A DNA stretch of 64,000 nucleotides from CAYWVO01 sp964461835 (GTDB taxonomy: Bacteria; Zixibacteria; MSB-5A5; WJJR01; JAJRUJ01): assembly GCA_964461835.1 (NCBI GenBank), contig CAYWVO010000010.1:1-64000 (forward strand), read 5' to 3'. Of the stretch, positions 1 to 8,446 are shown piece by piece; the first letter of the stretch is position 1, and every line of letters starts with the position of its first letter. The translations under genes and the position numbers were made by a program. The notes under the pieces were generated by a model, which was not told where the DNA came from, did no database searches, and saw nothing but the letters and a program-made list of their open reading frames with translations.

Positions 1-35
1 CCCTCAACTCGATGGCCGTTGTCCACCGAGCCGGT

Positions 36-668
36 TCAGGTCAGGTTCTCGGGAGCCGGATTGGCATCACGCTGTGGGACAACGACAACCGGCTCTTCCG
101 GTTTTGGCAACGGATACGCACACGGTGGGAGATCGCGATCGACTTTTTTGTCGTTCTGCCGGACAATGCGGCCGGGAGCACCGACAACCGTACAATTGGG
201 CGGAACATCTTTCATATAAATGAACGTGCCCGCGCCGATGCGGGAATTCTCTCCAACTGCTATCGGGCCGAGAAGCACAGCCCCGGTCCCGATATAGACA
301 TTATCCGCAAGAGTTGGATGCCGTTTGCCCTCATGTTTACCGGTCCCGCCGAGGGTGCAATTGTGAAACAGAACACAATCTTTGCCGATTTCGGTAGTTT
401 CCCCCACCACGGTGCCTGTCCCGTGGTCGATGAAAAAACCCGGACCGATAGCCGCGCCGGGGTGGATCTCCACACCGGTCATGAATCGGGCAAAGACCTG
501 AATTAACCGCGGCAATATGGGTACTCCGAGTTTATAGAGTGGGTGCGCCAAGCGGTGGAGAAAGATCGCATGCAGCGGCGTGTGACAAAGTAGGGTCTCG
601 AAAATATTGCGCGCTGCCGGATCGTTCCGGCGTACTGCTTTGGTATCGGCAATGAGGTTTTTAAACAT
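36..668 (-). CDS. cysE: Serine O-acetyltransferase (CysE/EpsC type)
   Basis: This 210-aa cytoplasmic enzyme makes O-acetylserine from serine and acetyl-CoA, the first step of cysteine synthesis. The N-terminal half carries 'LLCHTPLHAIFLHRLAH', and the C-terminal half is a left-handed beta-helix of hexapeptide repeats containing the active-site stretch 'FIDHGTGTVVGETTEIG' and 'HNCTLGGTGK'. The length matches the short EpsC type; the longer N-terminal helical domain of enterobacterial CysE is missing. A GGGAG sits 9 bases before the ATG. The gene lies 72 bp downstream of cysK on the same strand, so the two probably form a cysteine operon. The tail after about residue 170 is rich in Pro and Val and is not part of the catalytic fold. 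Confidence 0.95.
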   Translation of the reverse strand: MFKNLIADTKAVRRNDPAARNIFETLLCHTPLHAIFLHRLAHPLYKLGVPILPRLIQVFARFMTGVEIHPGAAIGPGFFIDHGTGTVVGETTEIGKDCVLFHNCTLGGTGKHEGKRHPTLADNVYIGTGAVLLGPIAVGENSRIGAGTFIYMKDVPPNCTVVGAPGRIVRQNDKKVDRDLPPCAYPLPKPEEPVVVVPQRDANPAPENLT

Positions 669-740
669 CGGTACAAACTCCCGCTGTTGGCTTCATCGGG
701 ACAATTACTCCAGTGCTACTAGTATCGGACGAACTCCCGG

Positions 741-1688
741 TCAAATCACCGGTGTACCCTGCTCGCGCACATCGGCGAACAGATCAGTGGTAATATATCG
801 CTCGCCCGTATCGGGTAAGACCACTACTACTGTCTTCCCCGTGCCCGCATCCCGTGCGACCTGCAGCGCCGCGGTCATTGCCGCTCCACTTGAAATGCCC
901 ACAAAAATACCTTCCTGACTCGCTAACAGCCGGGCATTTTTAATGGCATCTTCGTCCGAGACTTGGATAATATCATCAACCACCTTTTCATTGTACACTC
1001 CGGGGACAAATCCCGCGCCAATTCCCTGGATGCGATGAGGATTGGGCGACCCCCCGGAGAGAACCGGAGATTTCGCGGGCTCGACCACCGTCACTTTGAG
1101 CTTTGGAAATTTCTGTTTGAGCACTTCCCCGGCCCCCGCAACGGTGCCGCCGGTGCCCACCCCGAGCACAAAGTGATCCAGGCCGCTGTCGGCAAAATCG
1201 GCAATGATTTCCTGGGCGGTGGTTTCCCGGTGGATCTGCGGGTTGGCCGGATTATCAAACTGCTGTGGCATGAACCAGCCGTGTTCCTTGACCAGTTCCT
1301 CGGCGCGGGTCACGGCCCCCGACATCCCCTTCGCGGGATCTGTAAGCACCAGTTCGGCGCCAAATAACCGCAAAATTTCCCGACGTTCTTGGCTCATCGA
1401 TTCCGGCATCGTAAATACCACCCGGTATCCCTTTGCCGCCGCCACCATCGCAATAGCGATCCCAGTATTGCCGGAGGTTGGTTCAACAATGGTCATGCCA
1501 GGCTTGAGGGTGCCGCTTTTTTCCGCCGCCTCAATCATCGAGAAACCGATCCGGTCTTTCACGCTCGAACACGGATTAAAAGATTCGAGCTTGGCATAAA
1601 CCGTTGCGTCCGAGTCACCGGTGAGTTTGTTGATCCGCACGTGCGGTGTGCCCCCGATAGTGCCGAGAATGTCATCATACCGTGCCAT
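741..1688 (-). CDS. cysK: Cysteine synthase A (O-acetylserine sulfhydrylase)
   Basis: This 315-aa PLP enzyme joins O-acetylserine and sulfide to give cysteine. Lys44 in 'SSVKDRIGF' is the expected PLP lysine. 'PTSGNTGIAIA' is the substrate and phosphate loop, and 'GTGGTVAGAG' binds the PLP phosphate. Length and motif order are normal for CysK. AAAGGAG lies about 10 bases before the ATG. It is transcribed ahead of cysE. The first enzyme's product is the second's substrate, which supports joint expression. Cystathionine beta-synthase-like members of the family are possible, but there is no CBS domain and the pairing with cysE favours CysK. Confidence 0.96.
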   Translation of the reverse strand: MARYDDILGTIGGTPHVRINKLTGDSDATVYAKLESFNPCSSVKDRIGFSMIEAAEKSGTLKPGMTIVEPTSGNTGIAIAMVAAAKGYRVVFTMPESMSQERREILRLFGAELVLTDPAKGMSGAVTRAEELVKEHGWFMPQQFDNPANPQIHRETTAQEIIADFADSGLDHFVLGVGTGGTVAGAGEVLKQKFPKLKVTVVEPAKSPVLSGGSPNPHRIQGIGAGFVPGVYNEKVVDDIIQVSDEDAIKNARLLASQEGIFVGISSGAAMTAALQVARDAGTGKTVVVVLPDTGERYITTDLFADVREQGTPVI

Positions 1689-1800
1689 GAAGGTGATTCT
1701 CCTTTGGAAAGGGTCTTTTTCCTTAAAACGTTCGGGACCAGCGGAATGTTGAGAAAAACAGTTCGGTATAATATGGCCGGCTAGACGACTCAGTAAGCGC

Positions 1801-4800
1801 TTACTTAATGAGCATCATTTTACGGGTTTGCGTGAACTCCCCGGCGTTCAAACGATAGAAATACATTCCCGAGCCCACGGACTTCTGGTCGGCTCTTCTG
1901 CCATCCCAGAGCACGACGTGACGTCCGGCGTCACGATACTCATCTACGAGGACTGCCACCCGTTCGCCGAGTGTATTGTAAACCACCAGTTCCACCCCGG
2001 CAGGCTGGGAGAGTTCAAAAGTGATAATGGTACTGGCATTGAAGGGATTGGGATAATTCTGCAACAGTGAGAACTCTCGCGGGACCGGCCCGTCAGAGTC
2101 ATGCAGCCATTGTTCAAGTACACCCTTGAGGGTGGCGGCACCCTGGCCGGGCTCCGGGCAGTAATCGATGGCATGGTAAATTGCCCATAACGTGGCCTGA
2201 TGGAAGCCGGCCAAGCGGTTCAAGACCTCCTCCTGGCCGCGGGGAGGCGCCGATGCGGCGTCCGACCAGAATTCCAGGATGGGGCAGACATCCATTGAAT
2301 CTACCACTCCGTCCCCATCCGCGTCGGCGTATGTTGCTGCCGAATCATCCCACAGATGAACCGGTTGCGGGGCAAAGCTCTCATACGTGATCGGCCGGGC
2401 CGGGCCGGTTGTTCCCCAGAAGCGGCCGAGAGGGAGAACGTCCCGTTCATCAACCAGCCGGTCGTTATCGGTATCTCCGGGGTACACTTCGGGGCCGGTG
2501 ATAAATGAGAAGGTGAAATCATCTATCGGCGATCCCTCTTCCCGCCCGTCGAAATCACCGTCGAGTCGATTGTACACTGAGTCAACAATACGGTCACTAA
2601 CCACGCGCACGCTGAGCGTATCAAACGCCGGCCAAAAATCGCTGCCGATAAATCGCAGGAGATCATCCTCGATCTCCAGCTGGCCCTCAAGGCGCCAGCC
2701 GAGCCGGGCCGACTCCACAACCACAGTCGTGTCCGTTTCTTCAATTGTGACTGGTTCAGTGAAGGCGATCCGGATTGTGTCGCTGATCAAAACATCTGTC
2801 TCGTTATCTTCCGGCCGGTTGATGAGGACCGTGGGGGCTACCTGTTCCGGAATACCGCGCCCGGTCAGGAAGATTGTCGTGTCGGTCACGACCGGATCGT
2901 CAGTTTGGATAGTCAGCACACCGTTGTACACTCGCCTTGCGGTCGGGCGGAACTTGACATTAAACGTAATCGAGGAGTCGGGATCGATTTCCAGGTCTTC
3001 GAGCGGCGGCGCGTCAAATCCGTCTCCCTCTTCAGAGACGGACTCCACAGTCAAGATAACCCCCGACCCAACAGGCGCGGAATTCGTGATAGTCACCGGC
3101 AGCAACTTCGCGGTCCGCGTGACCACCGAATCGAAGTCCACAGTGTCCGGTTCGAATTCCAGAAATGATGTACCGCTATGTTCAACCAGGACTGCGGCCA
3201 ATCGTTCGACATTCAACTCAGTATCCACGGCGCGTACCGTGACGTTGTAAATACCAGTCGGTAAATCTGCTGATGGTGTAACCAACATGGCGAGGGTATC
3301 CGGCGCGAAGATCGGCCCCGGGGGAAATGTCACCGCCAGTTCGCCCCGGCGTGGCGTCGGCTCAACCTCGGCACTCAAAGTGAGCAGATTGGGGTATGGC
3401 GTGACCAGGGTATCAAGATACAACGGGTAGATAATGGTATCCCCGGTTGCTTGTGCCCCCCCGATATTAAATGCGAACGATCCGACCGTGACGCACTCGG
3501 TGGACACCACTGGTTCACCGGCCCCGCACGCGTTACCAGCGGTGTGAGAAACGGTATAGACACCCGGTTCATCATACACATGAGTTGGATCAGCGACGTA
3601 GGATGAATCACCGTCCCCAAAGTCCCAGGTCCACCTGGTTGGCACATTACTTGAGAGATCGGTGAACGATACCTCATACGGGGCCAGGCCATATCCCTCG
3701 GGGCAGTCAAAAGCGGTCACCGGATGTCCCTGGACACTAATGGTATCACTCAACTGCACAACATCGGTGCCACAAGAATGTGTGACCACAACCGTGACCG
3801 GAAACGTACCCACGCTCTCGTATTCATGGGTTGGCGATAGTCCCGTGCCGGTGTCACCGTCACCGAAATCCCACTGGACGCTTTCCACCGGTTGATCGGT
3901 GGTCAAATCGAAAGCCACTTCCAGCGGCGCACACCCGCTGGTCTGGGATGCTGCGGCCGACAGGGTGGGACGGGGGAGGACAGTGATGTAATCGGTGCGG
4001 GAGCGCTGGGAGGTACCGCATGCCGCAGTTACGATCAAACGTACGGAGTATGTTCCACCGGTCTCATAGGTGTGCGCAGGATCTCGTTCCGTAGAAAAAT
4101 GGTTGTCGCCGAAATCCCATTCATAACTGAGCAGCGGATCGTCCGAAATCGTGTAGAATTGAACCTCAGCGGGACTGCACACTCCGTCAACGTCGATCGA
4201 ATCGGGATCGAGCGATGAGGTAAAATCAACGGACGGCGGCTTGCCGATACTAATCAGATCGGTCTTCTCCACCCACTGGGAATCGCAGACGTTGCGTGCT
4301 CGAAATCGTACGGTGAACACTCCCGCAGAGTCATAGCGGTGCACCGGCGACATCATCGTGGAAGTAGTGCCATCACCAAAATCCCAAAAATAATCGTCAA
4401 TAATCCCGGTGATCGTTGGCGTAAAGGCGACATCGAATGGTATACACCCCTCAGTGGTATCCGGCGAGAAATCAGCCTCGACTGCCCCAAAGACCTTGAT
4501 ATGGTTGACTTTGATAATGGTGTCCCGACTATAATCGCCAATGGCGATCAAGGTTACCGTATATAAATCCGGCGCGGTGTATTCATGGATAGGATTTTTC
4601 TCAATCGAGGTTGCACCGTCACCAAAATCCCAGAGCCATTGCTCATCTATACAGGTTGACGTGTTCTCAAATTCGACGATAAGTTGATCACAACCCAACG
4701 TAGGTGAAGCGGTAAATGATGCTACCTTCTCGTCATCGATAAATTCGTAGCAGCCGAGGTCCGGAGCTTGATAAGCCACCCGCGGGTTGCCGGCCAGATC

Positions 4801-5835
4801 GAAATCGGCCAAGGTATCAATCGCCAGCAAATCCCCTTGATTTTGGGCATTCGCATGGCAGATAAACCGGTAGTCTTCGCCGGTCACCGAGCGAAAACCG
4901 GGAACTTTGATCGTTACTTCATCAGTGAGGTTCAGTCCTTGTGGGCTATAATTCCCGGCCGCGTTGTTATAGAACATGGTGTATGCGATTCGGGGCAGGC
5001 CCTCCAGCGCCGATTCGCTGTAAACTCCCCAGCCGACATTATTTTCGGCGACGATACAATTCTTTATGTCCGCGTACCCTCGTTGCCAGATATGAATCCC
5101 CGCACCGGTACCTATCGAACCGGAAGTGTTATCCACAATCGTATTATTCACCAGACGGGGATCACTGTTATCCCCGATATAAATGCCGCCGCCGGCACGC
5201 GCGGTGTTTCCGGCAATGAGGTTATTGTAAATCAGGGGATCGGCGTAATACAGGTAGATGCCACCGCCCAAAGTCTCTGAGCCCTCGGAGGCATCGAAGA
5301 CATTGTCAACGATTTTGTTGTTCCGAATGATCGGGTCCTCGCCGTCGATATACAGCCCGCTCCCGGCAAAGGATCGACAATCCGAGCACGTGATGGTAAA
5401 CCCGTCGACAATAGACCTGAATTCGTCCTGGCGCGCCTGTTTTTCCAGGCCATAGAATGTAATCGGATTGCCTAGACCCGCCCCGTCAATGATGGTTTCA
5501 TCCGGACCGTTTAATGCCAATAATTGGACCGGGTATCCCCCATCGAAAAACACGGCTTCGTTATAGGTTCCCGGGAACACCGCAACGACGACACCAAATG
5601 AACCAACATTATTTATCGCAAATTGAATCGTACGATACGGGAGGGACCGCGTACCGTACTCCACCGAATCGATGCCGTAGGGAGCGACAAACAACGTATC
5701 ATCCCACTCCATGGTATCCGCGCGGACCCCAACCGTCGTACACAGATTCAGGGCCGCAACCAGGCAGACCGCGAACAAGGCCGGGAAATACCCACACTGA
5801 AGAAAGCTAATGAATGGGGGTCTTCGAATCATCAT
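1801..5835 (-). CDS. Large secreted PKD/beta-helix/dockerin protein with T9SS sorting tail
   Basis: This is a predicted secreted, surface-attached protein of about 1344 aa. Counting from an upstream GTG at 5844, the order is: signal peptide (1-43); a beta-helix region with repeated 'GGGIY(L/I)', 'NN' turns (about 50-365); five PKD domains (375-790) each with a 'WDFGD' core; a choice-of-anchor D/ASPM-like Ig domain (895-998); an SbsA-like Ig domain (1003-1118); a dockerin-like pair of Ca loops, 'PGDTDNDRLVDERDV' and 'YADADGDGVVDSMDV' (1122-1195); and a T9SS tail with 'QNYPNPFN' (1260-1347). I start at the ATG at 5835 because AAGGG precedes it, but ATG/GTG choices within four codons cannot be separated. 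The upstream lipoprotein stop is only a few bases away, so translation is probably coupled. The target of the beta-helix is unknown. Confidence 0.88.
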   Translation of the reverse strand: MMIRRPPFISFLQCGYFPALFAVCLVAALNLCTTVGVRADTMEWDDTLFVAPYGIDSVEYGTRSLPYRTIQFAINNVGSFGVVVAVFPGTYNEAVFFDGGYPVQLLALNGPDETIIDGAGLGNPITFYGLEKQARQDEFRSIVDGFTITCSDCRSFAGSGLYIDGEDPIIRNNKIVDNVFDASEGSETLGGGIYLYYADPLIYNNLIAGNTARAGGGIYIGDNSDPRLVNNTIVDNTSGSIGTGAGIHIWQRGYADIKNCIVAENNVGWGVYSESALEGLPRIAYTMFYNNAAGNYSPQGLNLTDEVTIKVPGFRSVTGEDYRFICHANAQNQGDLLAIDTLADFDLAGNPRVAYQAPDLGCYEFIDDEKVASFTASPTLGCDQLIVEFENTSTCIDEQWLWDFGDGATSIEKNPIHEYTAPDLYTVTLIAIGDYSRDTIIKVNHIKVFGAVEADFSPDTTEGCIPFDVAFTPTITGIIDDYFWDFGDGTTSTMMSPVHRYDSAGVFTVRFRARNVCDSQWVEKTDLISIGKPPSVDFTSSLDPDSIDVDGVCSPAEVQFYTISDDPLLSYEWDFGDNHFSTERDPAHTYETGGTYSVRLIVTAACGTSQRSRTDYITVLPRPTLSAAASQTSGCAPLEVAFDLTTDQPVESVQWDFGDGDTGTGLSPTHEYESVGTFPVTVVVTHSCGTDVVQLSDTISVQGHPVTAFDCPEGYGLAPYEVSFTDLSSNVPTRWTWDFGDGDSSYVADPTHVYDEPGVYTVSHTAGNACGAGEPVVSTECVTVGSFAFNIGGAQATGDTIIYPLYLDTLVTPYPNLLTLSAEVEPTPRRGELAVTFPPGPIFAPDTLAMLVTPSADLPTGIYNVTVRAVDTELNVERLAAVLVEHSGTSFLEFEPDTVDFDSVVTRTAKLLPVTITNSAPVGSGVILTVESVSEEGDGFDAPPLEDLEIDPDSSITFNVKFRPTARRVYNGVLTIQTDDPVVTDTTIFLTGRGIPEQVAPTVLINRPEDNETDVLISDTIRIAFTEPVTIEETDTTVVVESARLGWRLEGQLEIEDDLLRFIGSDFWPAFDTLSVRVVSDRIVDSVYNRLDGDFDGREEGSPIDDFTFSFITGPEVYPGDTDNDRLVDERDVLPLGRFWGTTGPARPITYESFAPQPVHLWDDSAATYADADGDGVVDSMDVCPILEFWSDAASAPPRGQEEVLNRLAGFHQATLWAIYHAIDYCPEPGQGAATLKGVLEQWLHDSDGPVPREFSLLQNYPNPFNASTIITFELSQPAGVELVVYNTLGERVAVLVDEYRDAGRHVVLWDGRRADQKSVGSGMYFYRLNAGEFTQTRKMMLIK

Positions 5836-5846
5836 CACCTGCACCC

Positions 5847-6683
5847 TTACAGTTCGGCATTCACGACAATCGTCCCGGTCTCAAAAACGATATCATTTTC
5901 TTTGGGAATCGATTGTCCGTCGGCGGTAAGGAACGATGCCCGGGATGCGTCGAAAACCAGATCTGAGTCACCGCTGCCTACCGCCGAGAAATAAATAGTT
6001 ACCAGATGCCCCGAGTCGTCCTCCACCCCGCCGGTGGCCGGGGGTATTCGGGTGAGACCAACCGCCACGTAATCGTCTTGAATTCGCGGCGCCATAAAGA
6101 TATCGCTGCCCAGATATGATCCGGGGTCGACCCGGAGTGCTTCGAGGATTGCAGGATCATACATTAAGCGAAACGCGGTACTGAAGACCTCGCTCACGTT
6201 GTACAGGTACACAGAAACGGCGATTTCGCCGCCTTCGCTCATTGCTACTTCCTGATACATCGGTGATGGACGAAGCATGGAAACCACCGGCTGCATTGAC
6301 AGCGTTACATTGACTACCGAACCGGGCGGAACCTCCCTCGTCTCACGGGCTTTGTACAGCACATGTTCATCTTCGTCGCGTGCGTTCAAATAGAATTCGA
6401 CGCTATCGCCGGGAGGTATCGTAAGGGTACCATTGATCCGTCCCTGACGTACCTGAAGCCCTTCATACAGCGTGTCCCCGGCAGGCAGATAGGCCACCCG
6501 CAACTCCGCCGTGTCAATTAAGGTGGTCATGAGGGATGGTTTAAACTGCACCTGCAAGCCCACCTGCGCGCCCTCGGCAGGACCACTCGGCGAACCCGAA
6601 CACGCGATAACCCCAGCCAACAGCGCCGCCAGGGCTACGCACAAAATCACCCGACAACCATACATTCGAATATCCGTTACCAT
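5847..6683 (-). CDS. Cohesin-like domain lipoprotein
   Basis: This is a predicted lipoprotein of about 278 aa. The signal 'ILCVALAALLAGVIAC' ends in a lipobox (V-I-A-C), followed by a Ser/Gly/Pro linker. Residues about 45-140 look like a beta-sandwich. The last 120 residues resemble a cohesin or cohesin-like fold, with 'FRLMYDPAILEALRV' and 'GDSDLVFDAS'. The ATG at 6683 is chosen; a TTG at 6719 and an ATG at 6665 are alternatives and none has a strong ribosome site. It directly precedes the dockerin-bearing T9SS gene on the same strand, which suggests a surface receptor and ligand pair. That pairing is inference, because cohesin-like modules are common in envelope proteins that bind no dockerin. 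Confidence 0.7.
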   Translation of the reverse strand: MVTDIRMYGCRVILCVALAALLAGVIACSGSPSGPAEGAQVGLQVQFKPSLMTTLIDTAELRVAYLPAGDTLYEGLQVRQGRINGTLTIPPGDSVEFYLNARDEDEHVLYKARETREVPPGSVVNVTLSMQPVVSMLRPSPMYQEVAMSEGGEIAVSVYLYNVSEVFSTAFRLMYDPAILEALRVDPGSYLGSDIFMAPRIQDDYVAVGLTRIPPATGGVEDDSGHLVTIYFSAVGSGDSDLVFDASRASFLTADGQSIPKENDIVFETGTIVVNAEL

Positions 6684-6788
6684 CAGGGAGAAAAAGTCCG
6701 CCCATTGAGATGATGTCAAGCGAAATTCCCTGCGTTTTCCTACTTATCCGGTGGGCACCATCGCATGCTCGTTCGATACAGCAATATG

Positions 6789-6817
6789 TTGACAGTCTCT
6801 ATGATCTAGCCTACGTT
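6789..6817 (+). promoter_or_regulatory. Predicted sigma70-type promoter of the kinase gene
   Basis: TTGACA (6789-6794) is followed by a 17-bp spacer and TACGTT (6812-6817). It lies immediately upstream of the GGAGGAG ribosome site of the kinase gene. The -35 is a perfect consensus; the -10 keeps only the TAnnnT positions, so the leader would be very short. Confidence 0.4.
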
Positions 6818-6834
6818 CCGGCGGAGGAGTTGGC

Positions 6835-8367
6835 ATGACCGGCGAAAAGATCGGCAATTATTCAATTTTGGAGAAGCGCGGCGAAGGCGGCATGGGGATA
6901 TTCTATAAGGCCCATGACGACGTGCTGGATGAAGTTGTCGGTCTCAAGACTCTCCACCCGGAATTGGTGGCCGATGCGGAATTTCGCCGGCAATTACAGG
7001 AAGAGGCAAAACTCCAGGCCCGACTGCGCGGCCACCCGGGCATTGTCCGGCTTAATCATTACCTGATCCTCGACGACCGCCATTACCTGGTGATGGAATA
7101 TGTGGAGGGCCATACCCTGTCCGAGATCATCAACGATCGCGGCCCCTACTCCTTTGCCGAAGCCGGACCGATTATCGTCAAAGTCCTCGACGCCCTCAAC
7201 TACGCCCACCAGCAGGGCATCATCCATCGCGATATCAAGCCATCCAACATTATGATCACCGAGAACGGGGACGTCAAGGTCACCGACTTCGGGATTGCCA
7301 AGCTGCTCAGTGGTGGCCAACAGACCCGGACCAGCCAGGTAAAGGGATCCTTGTTCTATATGGCGCCGGAGCAAATACGGCAACAGCAGCTGGATTCTCG
7401 TACGGATATTTACGCCCTTGGCGTAACGCTGTATGAGATGTTGACCGGGACTCTCCCGTTCACCGGGGCCTCGGAATACGATATCATGCAGCAGCATCTC
7501 GAATCGCCCCCCCGGCTGCCGTCGAAAGTCAATTCAGCTCTGACCGACGAAGATGATCGGCTCATCATGCGGGCGATGGCCAAAAAACCGGGCGACCGTT
7601 TTACCGACACTGCCGCGATGGCGGCCGCCATTCAGAAGCGGCTGGAGGCCAAAACGTCGCGGGACAGCTCCGAAATCTCGGTGCCGATTGGCCGCTGGCT
7701 CATTTACGGGATCGCCGCGATTACGCTCGTCGTCGCCGGCTATTTTATCCTGAAACCTGCTGGGTCCGACCACACCACGCCCGAAGATGACTTGGAAGAA
7801 CCACTGGTCCATGTCGATTCTATTGATACCACAACCCCAACAGCAGAAGCCCCCGATACGGTGCACACCAACAGTACTGAGTTGGACCAGGAGCCGGTCA
7901 TCCAGCAACCGACCGAGTTCCTGACTGTTCGCGCCACCCCGTTTAATCGGGAACCGGACGTCACCGGCGTATGGTTGGATGGCCGGCGTATCGGTTCAAC
8001 GCTGCCATTGCAATACGGAGATATCACCTCCGGTGTTCACTGGCTAAAGATCGCTACCACCACCGCTACCTGGTCGGACACCGTCCGGTGGGAAGCCACC
8101 GACCGGGACAAAGTCTTTCATATCGTGAACGATTCGGGGGTGGTGATCGTATCCGCCGCAGTTCCGGACCAGGGATTTGCCTGGATTTTCGTTGACGGAG
8201 AGGATATCGAAAAGGACACTCCCCACCGTATCCATTTACCACTTGGACCGCACCGTATTGATGTCCGGCTGGAGGGGTATTCGTCGGTGGAAGGCCCGCG
8301 ATTCATCCGAGTCAAACCGGGGCCCCATGAAGTCCGCCTGGAGTTTACTTTGCAGCCGGAGCGGTGA
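6835..8367 (+). CDS. Membrane Ser/Thr protein kinase with C-terminal PEGA domain
   Basis: This 510-aa transmembrane Hanks-type kinase carries the glycine loop 'RGEGGMG' (15-21), Lys38 in 'VVGLKTL', 'HRDIKPSN' with catalytic Asp133, 'DFG' at 151-153 and 'MAPEQ'. A juxtamembrane linker leads to one membrane helix at about 287-306. The outer part is acidic and Thr-rich, then has two PEGA-like beta domains, the clearer one from about 440 ('IFVDGEDIEKDTPHRI') to the end. The kinase domain faces the cytoplasm and the PEGA part faces the periplasm, a layout that fits sensing of the envelope. GGAGGAG lies 8 bases before the ATG. It opens a plus-strand run of four envelope genes. The DFG and HRD residues are intact, so an active kinase is expected; substrates are unknown. 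Confidence 0.93.
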   Translation: MTGEKIGNYSILEKRGEGGMGIFYKAHDDVLDEVVGLKTLHPELVADAEFRRQLQEEAKLQARLRGHPGIVRLNHYLILDDRHYLVMEYVEGHTLSEIINDRGPYSFAEAGPIIVKVLDALNYAHQQGIIHRDIKPSNIMITENGDVKVTDFGIAKLLSGGQQTRTSQVKGSLFYMAPEQIRQQQLDSRTDIYALGVTLYEMLTGTLPFTGASEYDIMQQHLESPPRLPSKVNSALTDEDDRLIMRAMAKKPGDRFTDTAAMAAAIQKRLEAKTSRDSSEISVPIGRWLIYGIAAITLVVAGYFILKPAGSDHTTPEDDLEEPLVHVDSIDTTTPTAEAPDTVHTNSTELDQEPVIQQPTEFLTVRATPFNREPDVTGVWLDGRRIGSTLPLQYGDITSGVHWLKIATTTATWSDTVRWEATDRDKVFHIVNDSGVVIVSAAVPDQGFAWIFVDGEDIEKDTPHRIHLPLGPHRIDVRLEGYSSVEGPRFIRVKPGPHEVRLEFTLQPER

Positions 8368-8395
8368 ACGAGAATAAATTCCTCGCAAATTAAGG

Positions 8396-8424
8396 TTGAC
8401 ATCGGCGTACCTCGGCTATAGTGT
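8396..8424 (+). promoter_or_regulatory. Possible promoter of the TPR/CsgG-like lipoprotein gene
   Basis: A perfect TTGACA (8396-8401) is followed 17 bases later by TAGTGT (8419-8424). It lies 29 bp after the kinase stop codon and just before the AGGAGG of the next gene, so the next gene may have its own promoter as well as read-through from the kinase gene. Confidence 0.35.
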
Positions 8425-8446
8425 CGCCTCAGGAGGAAATTGTATT

